64,000 nucleotides of DNA from Loripinus fragilis (GCA_964019695.1 OZ026520.1:26694120-26758119); one strand, 5' to 3'. Shown: positions 21,285 to 33,075, counted from the first letter of the stretch. The notes: generated by a model from the letters alone, not told the origin. Translations and numbers: made by a program.

Positions 21285-21412
21285 GGGGATGTCTCAGTGG
21301 CGCAGTTGGTAGCGTCAATGTCTGGTGTAGTGCTAGGCGGTGTTGTCGAGGTCGTGGGTTCGAATCTCGCTAGAGACAAAATATCGGCTCAGTTGATTCA
21401 CTATATCCCTCT
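21285..21412 (+). repeat. tRNA-derived SINE
   Basis: TGGCGCAGTTGGTAGCG matches a pol III A box and GGTTCGAATCTCGC a B box about 55 bp later. TGTCTC and GAGACA could pair as an acceptor-like stem. The spacing and arms are not those of a normal tRNA. A short body follows and runs into a TA microsatellite, a plausible SINE tail. Confidence 0.7.
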
Positions 21413-21413
21413 G

Positions 21414-21492
<79 letters not shown>
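21413..21492. repeat. (TA)n microsatellite
   Basis: About 80 bp of almost pure TA with a single phase break near 21440, directly after the SINE body. Confidence 0.95.
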
Positions 21493-21495
<3 letters not shown>

Positions 21496-21496
21496 C

Positions 21497-21592
21497 AATT
21501 ATTGACTTCAATGAGGTAGACATAAGGATTTATCTACCTTAAAAGTGATTATTCACCGAGGCCGCTGTCTACCGAAATTGAAGTCAATAACT
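21497..21592. repeat. Short foldback repeat
   Basis: TTATTGACTTCAATGAGGTAGAC pairs, with mismatches, with GTCTACCGAAATTGAAGTCAATAA. A related GGTAGACATA fragment lies near 22056. Confidence 0.55.
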
Positions 21593-22327
21593 GTTTTGTT
21601 ATATTACTTCGACAAAGAATGAAAAAGTTCTACTTTCACTTTTGTTGTTAACGTCACCTAAGGACTTTCTAACAAGTTTTATCAACTGTTATTAAAATAT
21701 TTTAATGTAGTATTTTGAATTTTGAAATGTATATCAATTCTCTGAATGTAGAATGTAAAATTTAATCATAAAACTTTTTTTACATTTTGTTTATTCAAAC
21801 AAAGATAAAGAAACAAACAAAACAAAACAAACAGTTGTTAAAATTCATGAAAGTCTTAAGTTTACCTGTTGGGATGTGTAAACAGTAAATCATGTCAATT
21901 TCATGCAGCACATGCTAGTTTTATACTCATCATGCTATATTTAGCTCTCTAGAGGGTGATATTGCAGAAGTGTCAAAAATATTAACTTCTGGAAACTAGT
22001 TCGAGCTGGTTTTCATCCTATATCACCTTCTGGGCCAGTTCAGACCAGTTTTCAGGTAGACATAGAGATTTATGAAGACAAATTGGGCCAATCAGGAGAC
22101 AGGATTCTCTCCAGTCATATAACAAATATATATATACATAGCGTCATTTGTCACGTCAAAAGTGCAGACAATCATTATGTCTTTCTTTTGAGCATGTGAT
22201 ATGCAACAATAAGGGTAGTTTTAATGATAAATTCAACAATTTTAAAAAGAACAGTGGGAAAATTGACATTGTTAATGTTCGATTCAGATTCTTGCCCGTT
22301 TATGGGAGATGATGCATGGATAAGTTA

Positions 22328-22665
22328 GGGGTCTTTCATGCAAATCAAACATCTATGTGTCTTGATCCACATCTGAACTAAGGGTGAGGTCGGCGCACTG
22401 TGAAACCAGTTTTAGCCCTCCAGTAAAATATCTTTACTGACCGTTCCAAGGTGGTACTTCTTTTGTGGATCATTTGTGTTGTTTATGTCGTGTGTTCGTC
22501 ATGCTTTCGCGTCTGTTTATTGCTGCCTTGTGGTCACCTGAAGAGAAAGGGCTGCCCTCTTGGCTCTTGTTTGTGATGTTAATTGTGATTTTGTTACTTT
22601 TCCATTTGGTATCTTGGGAAAGGTGTGGTACTTGATTGTATCGATTCCTGGTCCTTGCTGTCTTT
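22328..22665 (+). repeat. Interspersed repeat family F, copy 1
   Basis: Shared blocks include CATCTATGTGTCTTGATCCA, GACCGTTCCAAGG, AAAGGGCTGCCCTCTTGGCT and GTGGTACTTGATTGTATCGA. Relatives are at 52214-52500 (minus) and 55868-56200 (plus). No coding content is recognised. The ends are not sharply defined. Confidence 0.65.
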
Positions 22666-23464
22666 CTTACTTTAACCCATATTACCAGTGCAAAAGTAGT
22701 TCGATGTGGGTAAACTATGTAGTATGGTGATTCGGAATCAGAAAACGCTAGTAGGGTGATGCAGGGTTTTGTATTTTTACGTAGAAATATAGGTAGTATC
22801 AATGAGTATTTTGTTGGTTTATAATAAAGCATGTTATCGAATGGGCTAACAAGGGAAATGGTAATTCTTCCACCCATATAAGTATTTAATTATTTATTTA
22901 CCATATTTTAAAACAAACTTTCTTGCATATGACAAATTAACGCATACTTTTAACCATCATTCCCGAATGTGAAAGAAGGTAATTGAATAATGAAATTTCT
23001 CAGGTTAATTCTGTCAAACAACATAAATACAAGCTTGACAAATTTTACCTGAGGCTGATATCTTCATGCATATTAGTGAAATATTTCGCCATGGCTTTTG
23101 TTGGAATATAACAGTGCTCTTTATGATTTAAGGCAAAATGTCCTGATGTTCTATTGGTGAGTTCAATTGTATTTTGTATGAGATCATGACACCTCTGTTT
23201 CCATTGGTTTTCTCTTTCTGTTTCTGTACGTTAACTCTTAATGCACCAATCACAACAAGTCGTCTGTTTTTGTTGTTGTTTTTTTATCTTATTTTCAATT
23301 TTGCCGTATAAGCATAAATATGCCTTCAGTTGGCTGATAAACGGTTTTGTTTGTTTGTACCGTTAGCCACTGTATTCAAATCCAAATATACATTTTGGTA
23401 TCAATTGCTTATTTGCAGAGCAAAGTGGAGACATTTATGACCATTTGGAGCGGATATAATGACT
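22666..23464. other. No gene seen; 3' flank of the thioesterase-like exon
   Basis: AT-rich sequence. The right part would be the 3' untranslated region of the minus-strand gene ending at 23465. Confidence 0.35.
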
Positions 23465-24246
23465 TTAAAGTAATGACTGTATATTGTCATTGTAAAACTC
23501 TATCTTTATAAAACAACATGTAGTTCCCCCTCTCTTAACTATCTGTCCATACACAGTATTCTCGTCTATACTGTTTTCCCATGTGTGTATGTCGAGTACA
23601 TCATGTACTTCTGATTGACCCGTTATCGTTATGTTTAATGACTTCACTCCGCTGTCAAAATGATGCTGACTGATCTTCTTGTAAATCTTTTTAGAAATAT
23701 TTTTAAAAATACTTTCACAGCAAAACTTTATGTAGTTGGATGTGTTCGTATGCTTGTATATATCTGTGTCAGACAAACTCACTTCCGTGCTGGTCAAGCA
23801 TGGATTTTGTAGTCTATCTTTGGGAAGAGCAAAATTAGATATTCTATCATTTTTACACAAAGGCGCAAACTTTTTAATCCACCATTCAGGGTATGGGACA
23901 GGTCTGTGAGTTTCGTTTGAAACTAAAACGTCCGTACATATACTACTGACATAGTCTATTCCCACATCATTATGGTATAGACGATAAGTTACACGCTTAG
24001 AAGACTTTCCTACATAGTCTAATGTAACATGAGCGGTCAGCGGGTATTTAGGCGATTGCTCGTTGTAAAGATGCTTGCTTATTTTCAAAACAATACAAGT
24101 CATAAAAAAGTTATGTTTCTCTGTTAAATGATGGAGGTCGATATACGATTTCTCTTGAAGAGTGTCACTTGTAGTTTCAGGGGTGCCAAAGCATCTATAA
24201 GTTACATACATCAGATGTACAATGCTCCAAGGCTGGATTTTATCAC
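23465..24246 (-). CDS. Double-hotdog acyl-CoA thioesterase-like protein, terminal exon
   Basis: A 260-codon open frame on the minus strand is bounded upstream by the splice acceptor CTCTCTTTCAG at 24247-24257, so the exon starts in phase 1 with GTGATAAAATCC. The stop is at 23465. The first half has a hotdog-like pattern (LDYVGKSSKRVTYRLYH, then THRPVPYPEWWIKKF), as in acyl-CoA thioesterases of the 4HBT superfamily. The second half repeats it: LSDTDIYKHTNTSNYIKFC matches D-x-D-x3-H-x-N-x3-Y of hotdog enzymes. The protein would hydrolyse or bind acyl-thioesters; substrate and location cannot be told. A paralogous exon with the same acceptor is at 59734-60502. The first exon is not identified. 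Confidence 0.7.
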
Positions 24247-24313
24247 CTGAAAGAGAGATACGAAAAATCAAGAGTGTTTCTAAGAGTCTTCTCTTGGCCA
24301 TTCAAATATTATA

Positions 24314-24513
24314 CAGTAAAACCTGTCATAAGCGGCCACTCAAAAATAGGAAAACGCAAAGGTCTTAAAGACATAGATGACATAGATGGTAGCTTAATAC
24401 AGGTCGAAAGTATTGCAGAATGCTCAATACTTTTGACATGCATTAAGCGATAATTGGTCTTAAAACCAATTTTTGGTCTTCTTTTGAGTGGCCGCTTAAG
24501 ACGGGTTTTACTG
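24314..24513. mobile_element. Foldback MITE, family 1, copy 2
   Basis: CAGTAAAACCTGTCATAAGC pairs with the right end GCTTAAGACGGGTTTTACTG. This is the least truncated set of ends in the family. TA precedes it and TC follows. It sits just upstream of the thioesterase-like exon. Confidence 0.8.
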
Positions 24514-24626
24514 TCAACCAAAATCAACAACATACAGTGCTTACAGAATACAATATCGAGCCACTATCGGCCCTCCAGCGAAACGCTGGCGTTTCGCTGG
24601 CAGACCCCCAGTAGACAAAAAGTTAG

Positions 24627-24900
24627 TGAGTATGATCAGGAAATACCACGATCACACACTGCAGACCAACCCACGGCACCGTGAGGAAGAACCACAGCTA
24701 ACGTTATCCCCTTCCAAATACTAACAGACACAATTCATCAGGAAGACAATTAAAGAAAAGCAAAGAAAGCATCTCTCTGTTCATCGTCAAAATGATTGCA
24801 AAACTAGAAAGGACACAAAGAAATGCATAACAAATCAAAGACCAACACAGAACCCCCACAAACATTGTGAGGTACATAAAACAATGAATCAACAGTAGGC
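24627..24900 (+). repeat. Interspersed repeat family A, copy 1
   Basis: Typical blocks are GAGTATGATCAGGAAATACC, AAATGATTGCAAAACTAGAA and CACAGAACCCCCACAAAC. Relatives lie at 44640-44880, 47953-48180 and 58103-58262. Another, in the opposite orientation, is split by the LTR retroelement. Confidence 0.65.
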
Positions 24901-24911
24901 CGGTTTATATG

Positions 24912-25086
24912 CGAATTCCTCTTTTGTTTTTTTGACCGAGGATGTTCATATTTGGCACACTGGTTGCCTATACTGCGTATAATACATCAAAGGTCTCGGA
25001 ATACTGATATTGTCTTTGCTGTAATCTAGGCAATCATTGTGCCAAATATAACACACTCGGTCAAAAAAAAAGAGAGGAATTCGCTG
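24912..25086. mobile_element. Foldback element, about 175 bp
   Basis: CGAATTCCTCTTTTGTTTTT at the left pairs with AAAAAAAGAGAGGAATTCG at the right. GACCGAGGATGTTCATATTTGGCACA also pairs with the corresponding right arm. Confidence 0.7.
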
Positions 25087-25677
25087 ACAACCGTAGAAAG
25101 GCTTTAAGTATATACGTGACCTTGACATTTTACTCCAAGGTCATATCTGTGATCTAAATAAAGTATTGTTGGGTTTTTATACCCCATAGACAATCATTGT
25201 GCCAAACATAACCATGCGTTATAAAAGTGGGATAAAACATTGATATTACGCGACACTACATGTCTATTTTAAACCCAATCATGGTTTAAGCCATGGTTTC
25301 CATTTTAATTGCACGACAATGGGTCAGACCTCAGACTCAAGGACAACCTTGACCTTAACTGTCATTGGTAGGCCAGTGTCTGATACCTGCGTTATGCTGA
25401 GCACACCGTGGCTCAACTTGTGGTTTTGTTTAGCTCTGACTGTATGTGCGATGATTACAAAACTGGAACGCAATAGACTTCTTCATTTTTCGGTATCTTA
25501 ATTTAATGAGCAGTTGTGATGAAACAGAGAAAATGGGAAAAGATCAACTAGATGAACCACGCTGGTCCTAGCCAAAATCATGAAAGTTTTATGTCAAGGT
25601 CGTGATTGACTCTGAAGCCGCTGCAATTAAAAATGATACAATAGCCATAAATCATGGTTATAACCATGCATACACAC
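25087..25677. other. No gene seen
   Basis: A short open frame at 25319-25501 has no domain and no supporting signals. AATCATTGTGCCAAACATAA near 25192 echoes the foldback just to the left. Confidence 0.35.
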
Positions 25678-25867
25678 ACCGGGTAGGTGGCAATCGAAAA
25701 CGCGCTTAACAATCGAAGAACGCGGATCAAAAAACGCTAGAAACAGTGTTGCTGATTGCCATTTGTCGCCTGTCGGGCGACAAATGGCAATCGAGAACTG
25801 TTTCTAATGATATTTTTTATCTACGTGCGTCGATAGTATTGACGTTTTCGATTGCCGCCTACCCGGT
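25678..25867. mobile_element. Foldback element with central perfect hairpin
   Basis: The ends ACCGGGTAGGTGGCAATCG and the complement of the right end pair. In the middle, ATTGCCATTTGTCGCC and GGCGACAAATGGCAAT form a perfect 16-bp stem around TGTCG. Several internal copies of CAATCGA(A/G)AACG are present. Confidence 0.75.
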
Positions 25868-26830
25868 TTGATACAGACTGTCGCATAATATCCATGCTAT
25901 ATCGCACCTTTAGAAACCCAAGGTCTAATCGGTCACCTTACATTTTACGCTAGTTCAGAAAGTTAAGCATCTGCATACATAATTTTTGCTTTTTTAATAA
26001 ACCAAGACTTTGTGGAGACTCTGCAAGTTATTGCATTTAAAACTAACTTGTATTTGTTTGTTTGAAGATGTTACTGACTGACGTGATTTAAGAAGAATAA
26101 ACCTCAAAAACTTTGTTTCAATAGGACTCTTCGTTTTTTTCTACATAATAACACGATTAATAAAAGAAAGTCCGCTCTAAGCATGCAATTTACATATAAA
26201 ATTCTTACTGCGCTGTACGCATTATTCGTAGATAGACGTCACCGTTCTGTTTTGGGAATTGAATTAAAAACTATTCAAAAGAACTACAAAAGTTTGCCCA
26301 TAATATGCACACATTGATGCAAAAATTCATATCACTTGTATAAGTGCTTGGACAGAAATATTAAGTTTGAAAAGTGACTAGTTAGAACTTGGTTTCAGTT
26401 TATGTAAGTTTAGAACGAAGTTTAATTCAGCTTTACACTTTACAAAAAATAATGGTGTTACATCGATAACCAATGTGTTCTAAGATCTTTAGAGTATTAT
26501 CGCCACATATTGTATGTGTATTTTGAGCACATACGATATAGCATCCATAATAAATTAAAACAAGTGGCATATACAAGAAACACAAGTACATGTATAAGCT
26601 AGTACATGTATTCTACTATAGTTAAAGGGAAAGCATATGAAATATGCCATACATAACAAAACATAGGCCATTATATGGAAGTTGTATACCACAAGGAGTT
26701 CATAAATACCTCCATGTTCAAACGCTTCATATGAGAAACCTGGTATTTCTAATTTAGCTGTTATAGGTGAAATCAACGTCCTTTTGAAATTCAGCTGTCG
26801 TGTAATTCTGAAGATAAAATTATAAGTATA
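25868..26830. other. No gene seen
   Basis: AT-rich sequence with no coding or structural signal that I can support. Confidence 0.35.
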
Positions 26831-27869
26831 CTAAAGGACTTTGAAAACGCATCACCCAGATTAAATCCTTTATTTCACAAGCCATGAGAATGTCACCGAG
26901 ATAATTATTATTGCATATCATAGCCTGACCATCTTGTAGTGTGTCCTAGAAACTTTATGGTTGTAAATTTACTTTAAGGTTTTGAAAAAGTATCCGTTTT
27001 AAGACAGGGGTGGTCGAGTTTGAAGGACACAATTTCAGCTGCAATTTAACACGCGTTAGATTTGATTCCTGACTTAACGAATTGGGTCCTTTCCTTCTTT
27101 CACGATTGCACATTCATCATTGAAGGATAAGTAATGAAATGACAATTTGGTATGCTCAAAATTACACCCCTTTAAAATTACCAACATACCCCACCCACCC
27201 TGTTTACTATAGTCTAGTAATAAAAGTAAACGTCTTGGGCCTTTCAAAGTTTCGATTTCTTACGTCCGGTTTTATTGGGAGAGGCTAAGGGTATACACAA
27301 ATGACAGATTATTCATAAAATACGCTTGTATCACGCGTCTTTTGTATTGTGCAAGTGACGTTAACGTAAATTTTTAAGATGTTCTCGATCACATGACAGC
27401 AGATTTCCTGCAACGATTTACATCAAAACATCTTCCCCACATGCTTGTCAGTGTATGTAATCAATATCAGTAATGAAAGCGTGCATAAAGGTAACTAATG
27501 GAAATGTTTCAAAAAAGGAGCTATGAATTGATGTTCAAATTTGACGTTTATTTTCGAAATTTTGAAGTTATCAATGAATTTAATTAGAAAAAAGTCTATA
27601 AACTCTTTTGGTAACATGGCATCATATGCGCCACAGTTTAAACATAAAAAATAATCAAAAAGCTTCATTTATTTGGGCAGAAAGGTGCTGGATGCTGTAT
27701 GTACCCATGTGACGTCATCAGCAGCGTCGCGTGATAGTGCAGTCAAATAAATGACTGATTCATACCAATTCTGGGTTGCACATTAAAACCTGCGAGTCAC
27801 TTTTCAATCGCATGTACGGTTTGCAAGAAAAGTGCAAAAATATGGTGATGCGTTTTCAAAGTCCTCTAG
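26831..27869. mobile_element. 1.0-kb non-autonomous DNA transposon with TA target duplication
   Basis: Ends CTAAAGGACTTTGAAAACGC and the complement of the right end (CTAGAGGACTTTGAAAACGC) are flanked by TA at 829-830 and 870-871 of their respective kilobases. No transposase is encoded. GTGACGTTAACGT occurs near 27355, as in the 7301-8436 element. Confidence 0.75.
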
Positions 27870-27944
27870 TATATTTACATGTATCTGTGATAATCCTTTT
27901 GACCGGTTTAACTCATATACTCATAGCTTCCTTTTAATGGGACA

Positions 27945-28065
27945 TAGGCAAACAAGGTAGACCCAGACCATACACCGCATAATGCGGTCTCTGATCATGG
28001 TCTTCGCGGTTTGCTTACAGAATGTTCTATTAAGATTTGGACACAAATACCACCAACTCCCCTAA
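27945..28065. repeat. GCGGCGTCTGATC hairpin repeat, copy 1
   Basis: AGACCCAGACCATACACCGC pairs with GCGGTCTCTGATCATGGTCT. AGGCAAACAAGG and GGTTTGCTTACAGAATGTTC flank the hairpin. Diverged members occur at 29388-29515, 30596-30695 and 51588-51720. Confidence 0.65.
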
Positions 28066-28371
28066 AATTGAAAATGGGCTCTACTGTTAAGGACAGGCAA
28101 TTCTATTCGGCTTAAGTGGGTTTAAATGGTAAAAACATGTTGCCATTCGTCGTCATATTTGCCCGTTTTGATGATTTCGATGTGAAATTTAAGAATATTG
28201 TTCCTTTCCCTCTAAATTTAGAGAAAAAAAATAGAGAAATATAAATGTATGTGATAGAAGTCTGATCAGCAGACACTTAAGGCTACTGGTTACAGTTTCT
28301 GAAATCGACTAAATGAGGTGAGAAATATTACATTATCAGAAAAGAAGAAGTGTAATGTGATCTCTCTCTCT

Positions 28372-28372
<1 letters not shown>

Positions 28373-28407
<35 letters not shown>
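28373..28407. repeat. (GT)n microsatellite
   Basis: About 17 uninterrupted GT units after a short TC run. Confidence 0.95.
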
Positions 28408-28409
<2 letters not shown>

Positions 28410-28522
28410 TTTATCCGTTACCTACCTAGTATAGAAACTGCACCAACAAAAAAATCGAAAATTACGTCATTATCGCTAGTTTAAAGAGTGAAACAATGGG
28501 TGAACTGATAAATAGAATACCA

Positions 28523-29120
28523 GGGCCCGGAATTACAATGCCTCCTTAAAGTTAAGGAAGACTTTAGTTAAGTATTGATATTTCAACATGCTATATTAGA
28601 TGCTAAATAAGTTGCTTGGATCGATGCAGTACGTATGGTCAAAGATATCATTTTTTTGTTTGTTTGTTTGTTTGTTTTGTTGCTTTACGTCCCAAGACAA
28701 CAGCTATGGTCATGGCGGGACGGTCAGTTCACCTAACCACACTTTTTCCTGGGCAAGCTTGACCAAGCAGTTAACCAGTACTGCGTGCACATTCTCTCGC
28801 TTGAAACTGAAAACAATCCTTCTTGAATGATCCAGCGGAAGGGAGGAGAATGACCGTAGACAATCTCCACGAACGTATGGGACCTGGCCGGGATTGAACT
28901 CGCGACCCCTAGGATCTGCAGTCAGACTCGCATCTGTTGCCAGACACGTTACCGACTGCGCTTCGCGGCCAAGTTAAAGATATCATTGTGAACTACAGAA
29001 AAGGAAACTATTTTGATTCTAATCAGTTTGAAGTTGTTGTTGTTGTTTTTTGCATTCTGTAAAATCAATACTTCACTTAAGTCTTCCTTAACCTTAAGGA
29101 GGCATTGTTATTCCGGGCCC
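28523..29120. mobile_element. GGGCCC-ended MITE, copy interrupted by a SINE
   Basis: Ends GGGCCCGGAATTACAATGCC and the inverse of GGGCCCGGAATAACAATGCC enclose the MITE also seen at 11772-12030. The extra length is the SINE at 28653-28975 with its 12-bp target duplication. Confidence 0.8.
28653..28975 (-). mobile_element. tRNA-derived SINE with 12-bp target duplication
   Basis: Read on the minus strand, the head GCGCAGTCGGTAACGTG (A box) and GAGTTCAATCC (B box) form a tRNA-like 5' end near 28970. The body follows, with a 3' tail of CAAA repeats near 28655-28680. AAAGATATCATT flanks it at 28641-28652 and 28976-28987. The MITE at 11772-12030 shows the unoccupied site with a single copy of this sequence. 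Confidence 0.9.
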
Positions 29121-29387
29121 AGGTTCGAGTCGTTTGATACAAAGTTTACCAGGCAAGGCTTTGTGAACGTTTGTTGACATCGCAAGGCTTGCCGAGCGAG
29201 TCAACATGCGTTCTCAAAGCCGATATTAAAAGGCACTCACCTAGTATTCACTGTCGGGAAAGCAGAGTAGCCATATTTGCATTTTCGATATTGTAGTACG
29301 TCTACGACGCTGAGCATGCTGGTCTGATTCTTAAGACGAATCCATTTAGATTGAAAGGGTTGATAGGTAGTAAATATCTATTTCATT

Positions 29388-29515
29388 CCAATTGCAACCG
29401 TACATTCTGTAAGCAAATAGCACAGAACAGGACCAGACGCCGCGTTTTTCGGCGTCTGATCTGGTTCTGCACTGTCTGTCGATACCCAATAAAAAGGACG
29501 CTTGGCTTAAATGGG
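29388..29515. repeat. GCGGCGTCTGATC hairpin repeat, copy 2
   Basis: AACAGGACCAGACGCCGCG pairs with CGGCGTCTGATCTGGTTCTG. The flanking TTCTGTAAGCAAATAGCACAG belongs to the same family. Confidence 0.65.
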
Positions 29516-29565
29516 TTAACCCTTTACAACACCAACCACGACCGATGAGGGAGGGTCTGGATGGG

Positions 29566-29835
29566 GTATAATGATTAGTGAATAATGGCCCTTTTTTATA
29601 ATGAATAGTGAATAATGAGCCAAAAAAATAATGAATAGTGAATAATGAGGGCCTGAAAATTAATGAATGATCCTATTTTTTTAATGAATTGAAGAAAAAA
29701 ATAATGAATAGTGAATAATCAGATTTCTTTGCCACCTTTCTTACTTTTAATGAATAAATTGTCTTATTTTAATGAATAACCCAAAATTTTAATGATATGA
29801 ATAATGAGCTAAATTTTTAATGAATAAGGAATACC
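29566..29835. repeat. Degenerate tandem repeat of TAATGAATAGTGAATAATGA
   Basis: Irregular units of roughly 20-45 bp share AATGAATAGTGAATAATGAG and decay to AATGAATAA towards the right. No coding potential. Confidence 0.8.
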
Positions 29836-30396
29836 AGACCCCACCCCCCATCCAGACTCTCATGAGGCTTGAAATAACATTTGGAGTAAATAAGTCTAGC
29901 TACATGTGAATCATCTGTTTATGTTTAGGTGAGCTATCAAGCCTTATCTAGGATTCTTAAAGAAGCAACATAAGCGCTGTAATCATATGGCTACTAAAAG
30001 GAAAAGAAAACAAGAAAATACGATGTAAATACCTTGAAAATTCTGGTTTAGCCATCCTTAAATCGCGGCGCTATGCTCTATTTGATACTTTTATTAAAGT
30101 AAACTGAATGAAAAACTGTATACTGTTCAACAAAAATTAAAAACGAAATAACATAAAACATTGTTTATACTATAACATGCTGTATGTATCAGTCGTGACG
30201 AGCTAAGCGAAGATCTAACTTTGTAATTGTGGCGTCAACTTACTTATGCGAGTACATAGACGAAAGTCATCTTATTGTAATAAAATCATGTCTTTTTCAA
30301 AATTTAATATATGTTTGAATAAAACAGGTATGAATTTAACAGCATATTCTCGATAATCATAATCATGAGAAAGTTCATTCAGAATAACGTTAATTG

Positions 30397-30500
30397 AACC
30401 GTGGAGTAGTAGTTAAACCACTCGCAGGTTTGATCCTCGGCTTCTCCGGTCTGTAGGATGAGACTTTAAACCATGGCCCCGTCTCCATAGTTGGATACAT
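30397..30500 (+). repeat. Possible tRNA-derived SINE
   Basis: GGTTTGATCC near 30428 resembles a B box, preceded by GTGGAGTAGTAGTTAAACCA as a weak A box. A body containing GGATGAGACTTTAAACCATG follows. Confidence 0.4.
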
Positions 30501-30595
30501 GGTCACAATCATATGTATGTAACGTAGAGACTACGATTTAAAGACATTAACTAAGTATAGCAATGTTTGGTGTTCCAACTTCTCTATGCTAGGCT

Positions 30596-30695
30596 ATAGG
30601 CTAAGCCTGAAAAAACTTTTAGCCAGAGCACACGCCACAGAATGCGGCGTCTGATCAGGGTCTCCTCTGATTGCTTACAGAATGTTCTATTTAAA
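30596..30695. repeat. GCGGCGTCTGATC hairpin repeat, copy 3
   Basis: AGCACACGCCACAGAATGCGGCGTCTGATC pairs only partly. GATTGCTTACAGAATGTTCT links it to the copy at 27945-28065. Confidence 0.6.
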
Positions 30696-31359
30696 TTTGA
30701 ATAAAAATTAAAAAAAAAAAACATTTCTAAATAGTTGCAACGGAAACATGTTTCACACTTGCGATATTGCCTTATGATAGTCGAGCAAATGCGGTTGTGT
30801 TTTCGCAGCTTTGCAATTTGGGAGTAATGTACGTCATACAATGAAAAGTGTCGAAACCCTTTTGTGTCTCCTACTAATCAGGTTCCAGCTTTCGAAGACA
30901 AGCAAGATATCGTTAGATCTTTGCTGAAGTGTTCATAAGTGATTTATTTTATTTTTGTAGATGTCACACAGTCGCTTTGCCCAAGTGTATATATTTATTG
31001 TGTTATTAGTGCGCTTTGGGTCAGTAACCTTTTGTGCTGTTAGATATGAGTTCATTTATAGGTTACTACGGTCGGTAAATGGCGTCCACGCAAAACGAAT
31101 ACTCAGATCAGCCTGACAGGTTGTCTCCCTCGTCCGACTCAATCATAAAACAGTGCTCACAGTGCCACTTAAATGAAATAATAGGCGAAGTAAACAGGCA
31201 TTCACGTTTGTTTTTTGTTTTGTATTTTTGTAAAACCAAGTTTATAGTAGTTTTGAGAGGACATATCATTTTTACGCATTTATCTTCTGTGATAAAACTT
31301 TTTTAAAACAAGTTGTGACTGCCCATGCGAGGAGGGGGTGTCGATACTCTCGATTTTTA

Positions 31360-32101
31360 ATAGCTCACCTGAGTCGAAGGCTCTCGGTGAGCTTATAAGA
31401 TGGGACTCATGCCGGCGTCCGTGCATCCGTCCGTCCTATCAACACTTTTAATCATGAATGTCTCTGAGACCGGTAGGCCAATCAGAATCAAATTTCATCT
31501 GAAGCATCATTGGGATGGGGGGAAAGGCCACATATGGTTTTGGGCCGGATCCGATTAGAACTCTGGTTTCCATTGCAACAAGTTTTAACGGGGACAATCT
31601 TGTGAGCACTCAAGCTCCTCTATTTTGGATTGGATCTTCTCCATTCTTGCAGGTAACGAGAACAACGATAACATCTCAGACGGGTTCGAGATTTGGCACG
31701 ATCCAACCGGAGACTGCGGAGTTAGCTGCCCTTGAGCTTCTGGAAAAATCTCCATAGACTTATAATGGGAGAAAAGTTGTGAGCACTCTAGTGCCTTCAT
31801 TTTTGCATGGGTCTTTATTATTCTTGTAGGTAACAAGAACAGCCATAAATGCTTAGATAAGTTTGAATTTCTGCCAGATCACACCACCAACTACTGAGTT
31901 AGCTGCCCTTGAGCGCTTGAAAAATCAATGTAAAATATTGCGCACACTCTAGCACCTTCATTTTTGATTGGAACATCTTCATTCTTGCCGGTCACAAGGA
32001 CAGCTATAAAATCTTGAATGGGTTTGAAATTCGGCAAGATTGGAGCTTGGTCTGCGGAGTTATACCAGTAAAATGCATTTAAGCCCCCCCCCCCCCCCCC
32101 C
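31360..32101. repeat. Interspersed repeat with three diverged tandem units, ending in a C-run
   Basis: The left part contains GCTCACCTGAGTCGAAGGCT and CGTGCATCCGTCCGTCC. From about 31600, three diverged units of roughly 170 bp share GAGCACTC, TTCATTTTTG, TTCTTGCAGGTAACGAGAAC and GTTAGCTGCCCTTGAGC. A run of 18 C follows at 32084-32101. Open frames here follow the repeats and are not convincing genes. Confidence 0.6.
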
Positions 32102-32197
32102 GGTGGCTTAGGCTGCTGTCCGTTCTAAGGCGATGGTTCTGCTGTTGTTGACTTTTTGTTTATTGACTATAACTCCCATTGTGGGAGTCTGAAGTTG
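32102..32197 (-). repeat. Family A repeat, part left of the LTR retroelement
   Basis: CTGCTGTTGTTGACTTTTTG continuing to ACTCCCATTGTGGGAGTCTG matches the reverse complement of family A copy 44640-44880. The rest of this copy resumes at 42722 on the other side of the LTR element. Confidence 0.65.
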
Positions 32198-33075
32198 TGT
32201 AATACCGCAGTCACTGATACAGTTCTATCCTGAGAGCGGCATCCAAAATAACAAGTGTAATACTGTCAATATCTGTGAGCACGGTACCAATCAACAAGTG
32301 TGATTACTGATCAATGTCTATACTGTTCCTCCGCGTTGTGTATTTTTTTAAAGTCAATGATTAACAACCCTGAATTTCGACAATTTATTTTACAAGTCCA
32401 AAGTGGAGTGATTTATTTATTTAATTTTAATAATAATTTTTAGAAACCCGACTGTCCAAAACCTTTCCCAATTTCACTCTCTTGTGTCAAGCCCAAACTG
32501 AGATGGGGAAGGATGCATCCCGGTTTTGAGGTATCTCCCATCCCATCTGTTCATAGAAGCGTATATTCTATTGGTTATCGGTAAAGGTTAGGATAGTAGA
32601 GCCATTTCGATTGGTCGAAATGAGATTCACAAATATCATGGTCAAATTAAACCCTTGCTACGCCAAAGAACCTGAACCAATTTATGTTTTTATCAATTGT
32701 CATTCTAATGACGCCAAACTATGGCAAACGTTTCCATTCGAAACACAAACAGTGCAGACCTGATCAGACAGCTTCACCAGAAGCCAACTGTTCTGAGTCT
32801 GCAGTGTATTGAAATATTGTATGGCGCAGCAAGGTCGGATATACAACCTTTTACTGAACTCTACAGTCTACCATTAACAACCCTTCAGCTAGCTATATAA
32901 GTGTTTATCGGGAGACACTAAAAATGAGATCAAAAGAATCGTGATATTTCTGATAGGTTGACCCTTGTTATCTTCAGTTTAATGAGCTGTCCACTTGAGT
33001 ATTTCATAACTGCTGAAATTGGGCACATACATGCCATTACATGAATAAAAAGTACCTATACACTAAAGTGTTACA
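32198..33075 (-). repeat. 3' LTR
   Basis: 878 bp. It reads as almost identical to the other LTR from about 32327 to 33075. The part near the 3' end of the LTR (32245-32330) has 32 extra bp and diverged sequence. AATAAATAAATCACTCC (minus strand, near 32415) offers a polyadenylation signal. Confidence 0.9.

Noticed and set aside
21292..21375. Possible functional tRNA gene
   Set aside because: A and B boxes are present but the cloverleaf spacing is wrong and a SINE body with TA tail follows.
28880..28975. Possible functional tRNA gene on the minus strand
   Set aside because: It is the head of a SINE with a 12-bp target duplication and a CAAA tail.
30584..30841. 85-codon minus-strand frame
   Set aside because: It covers a GCGGCGTCTGATC hairpin repeat; similar peptides appear at each copy of the repeat.
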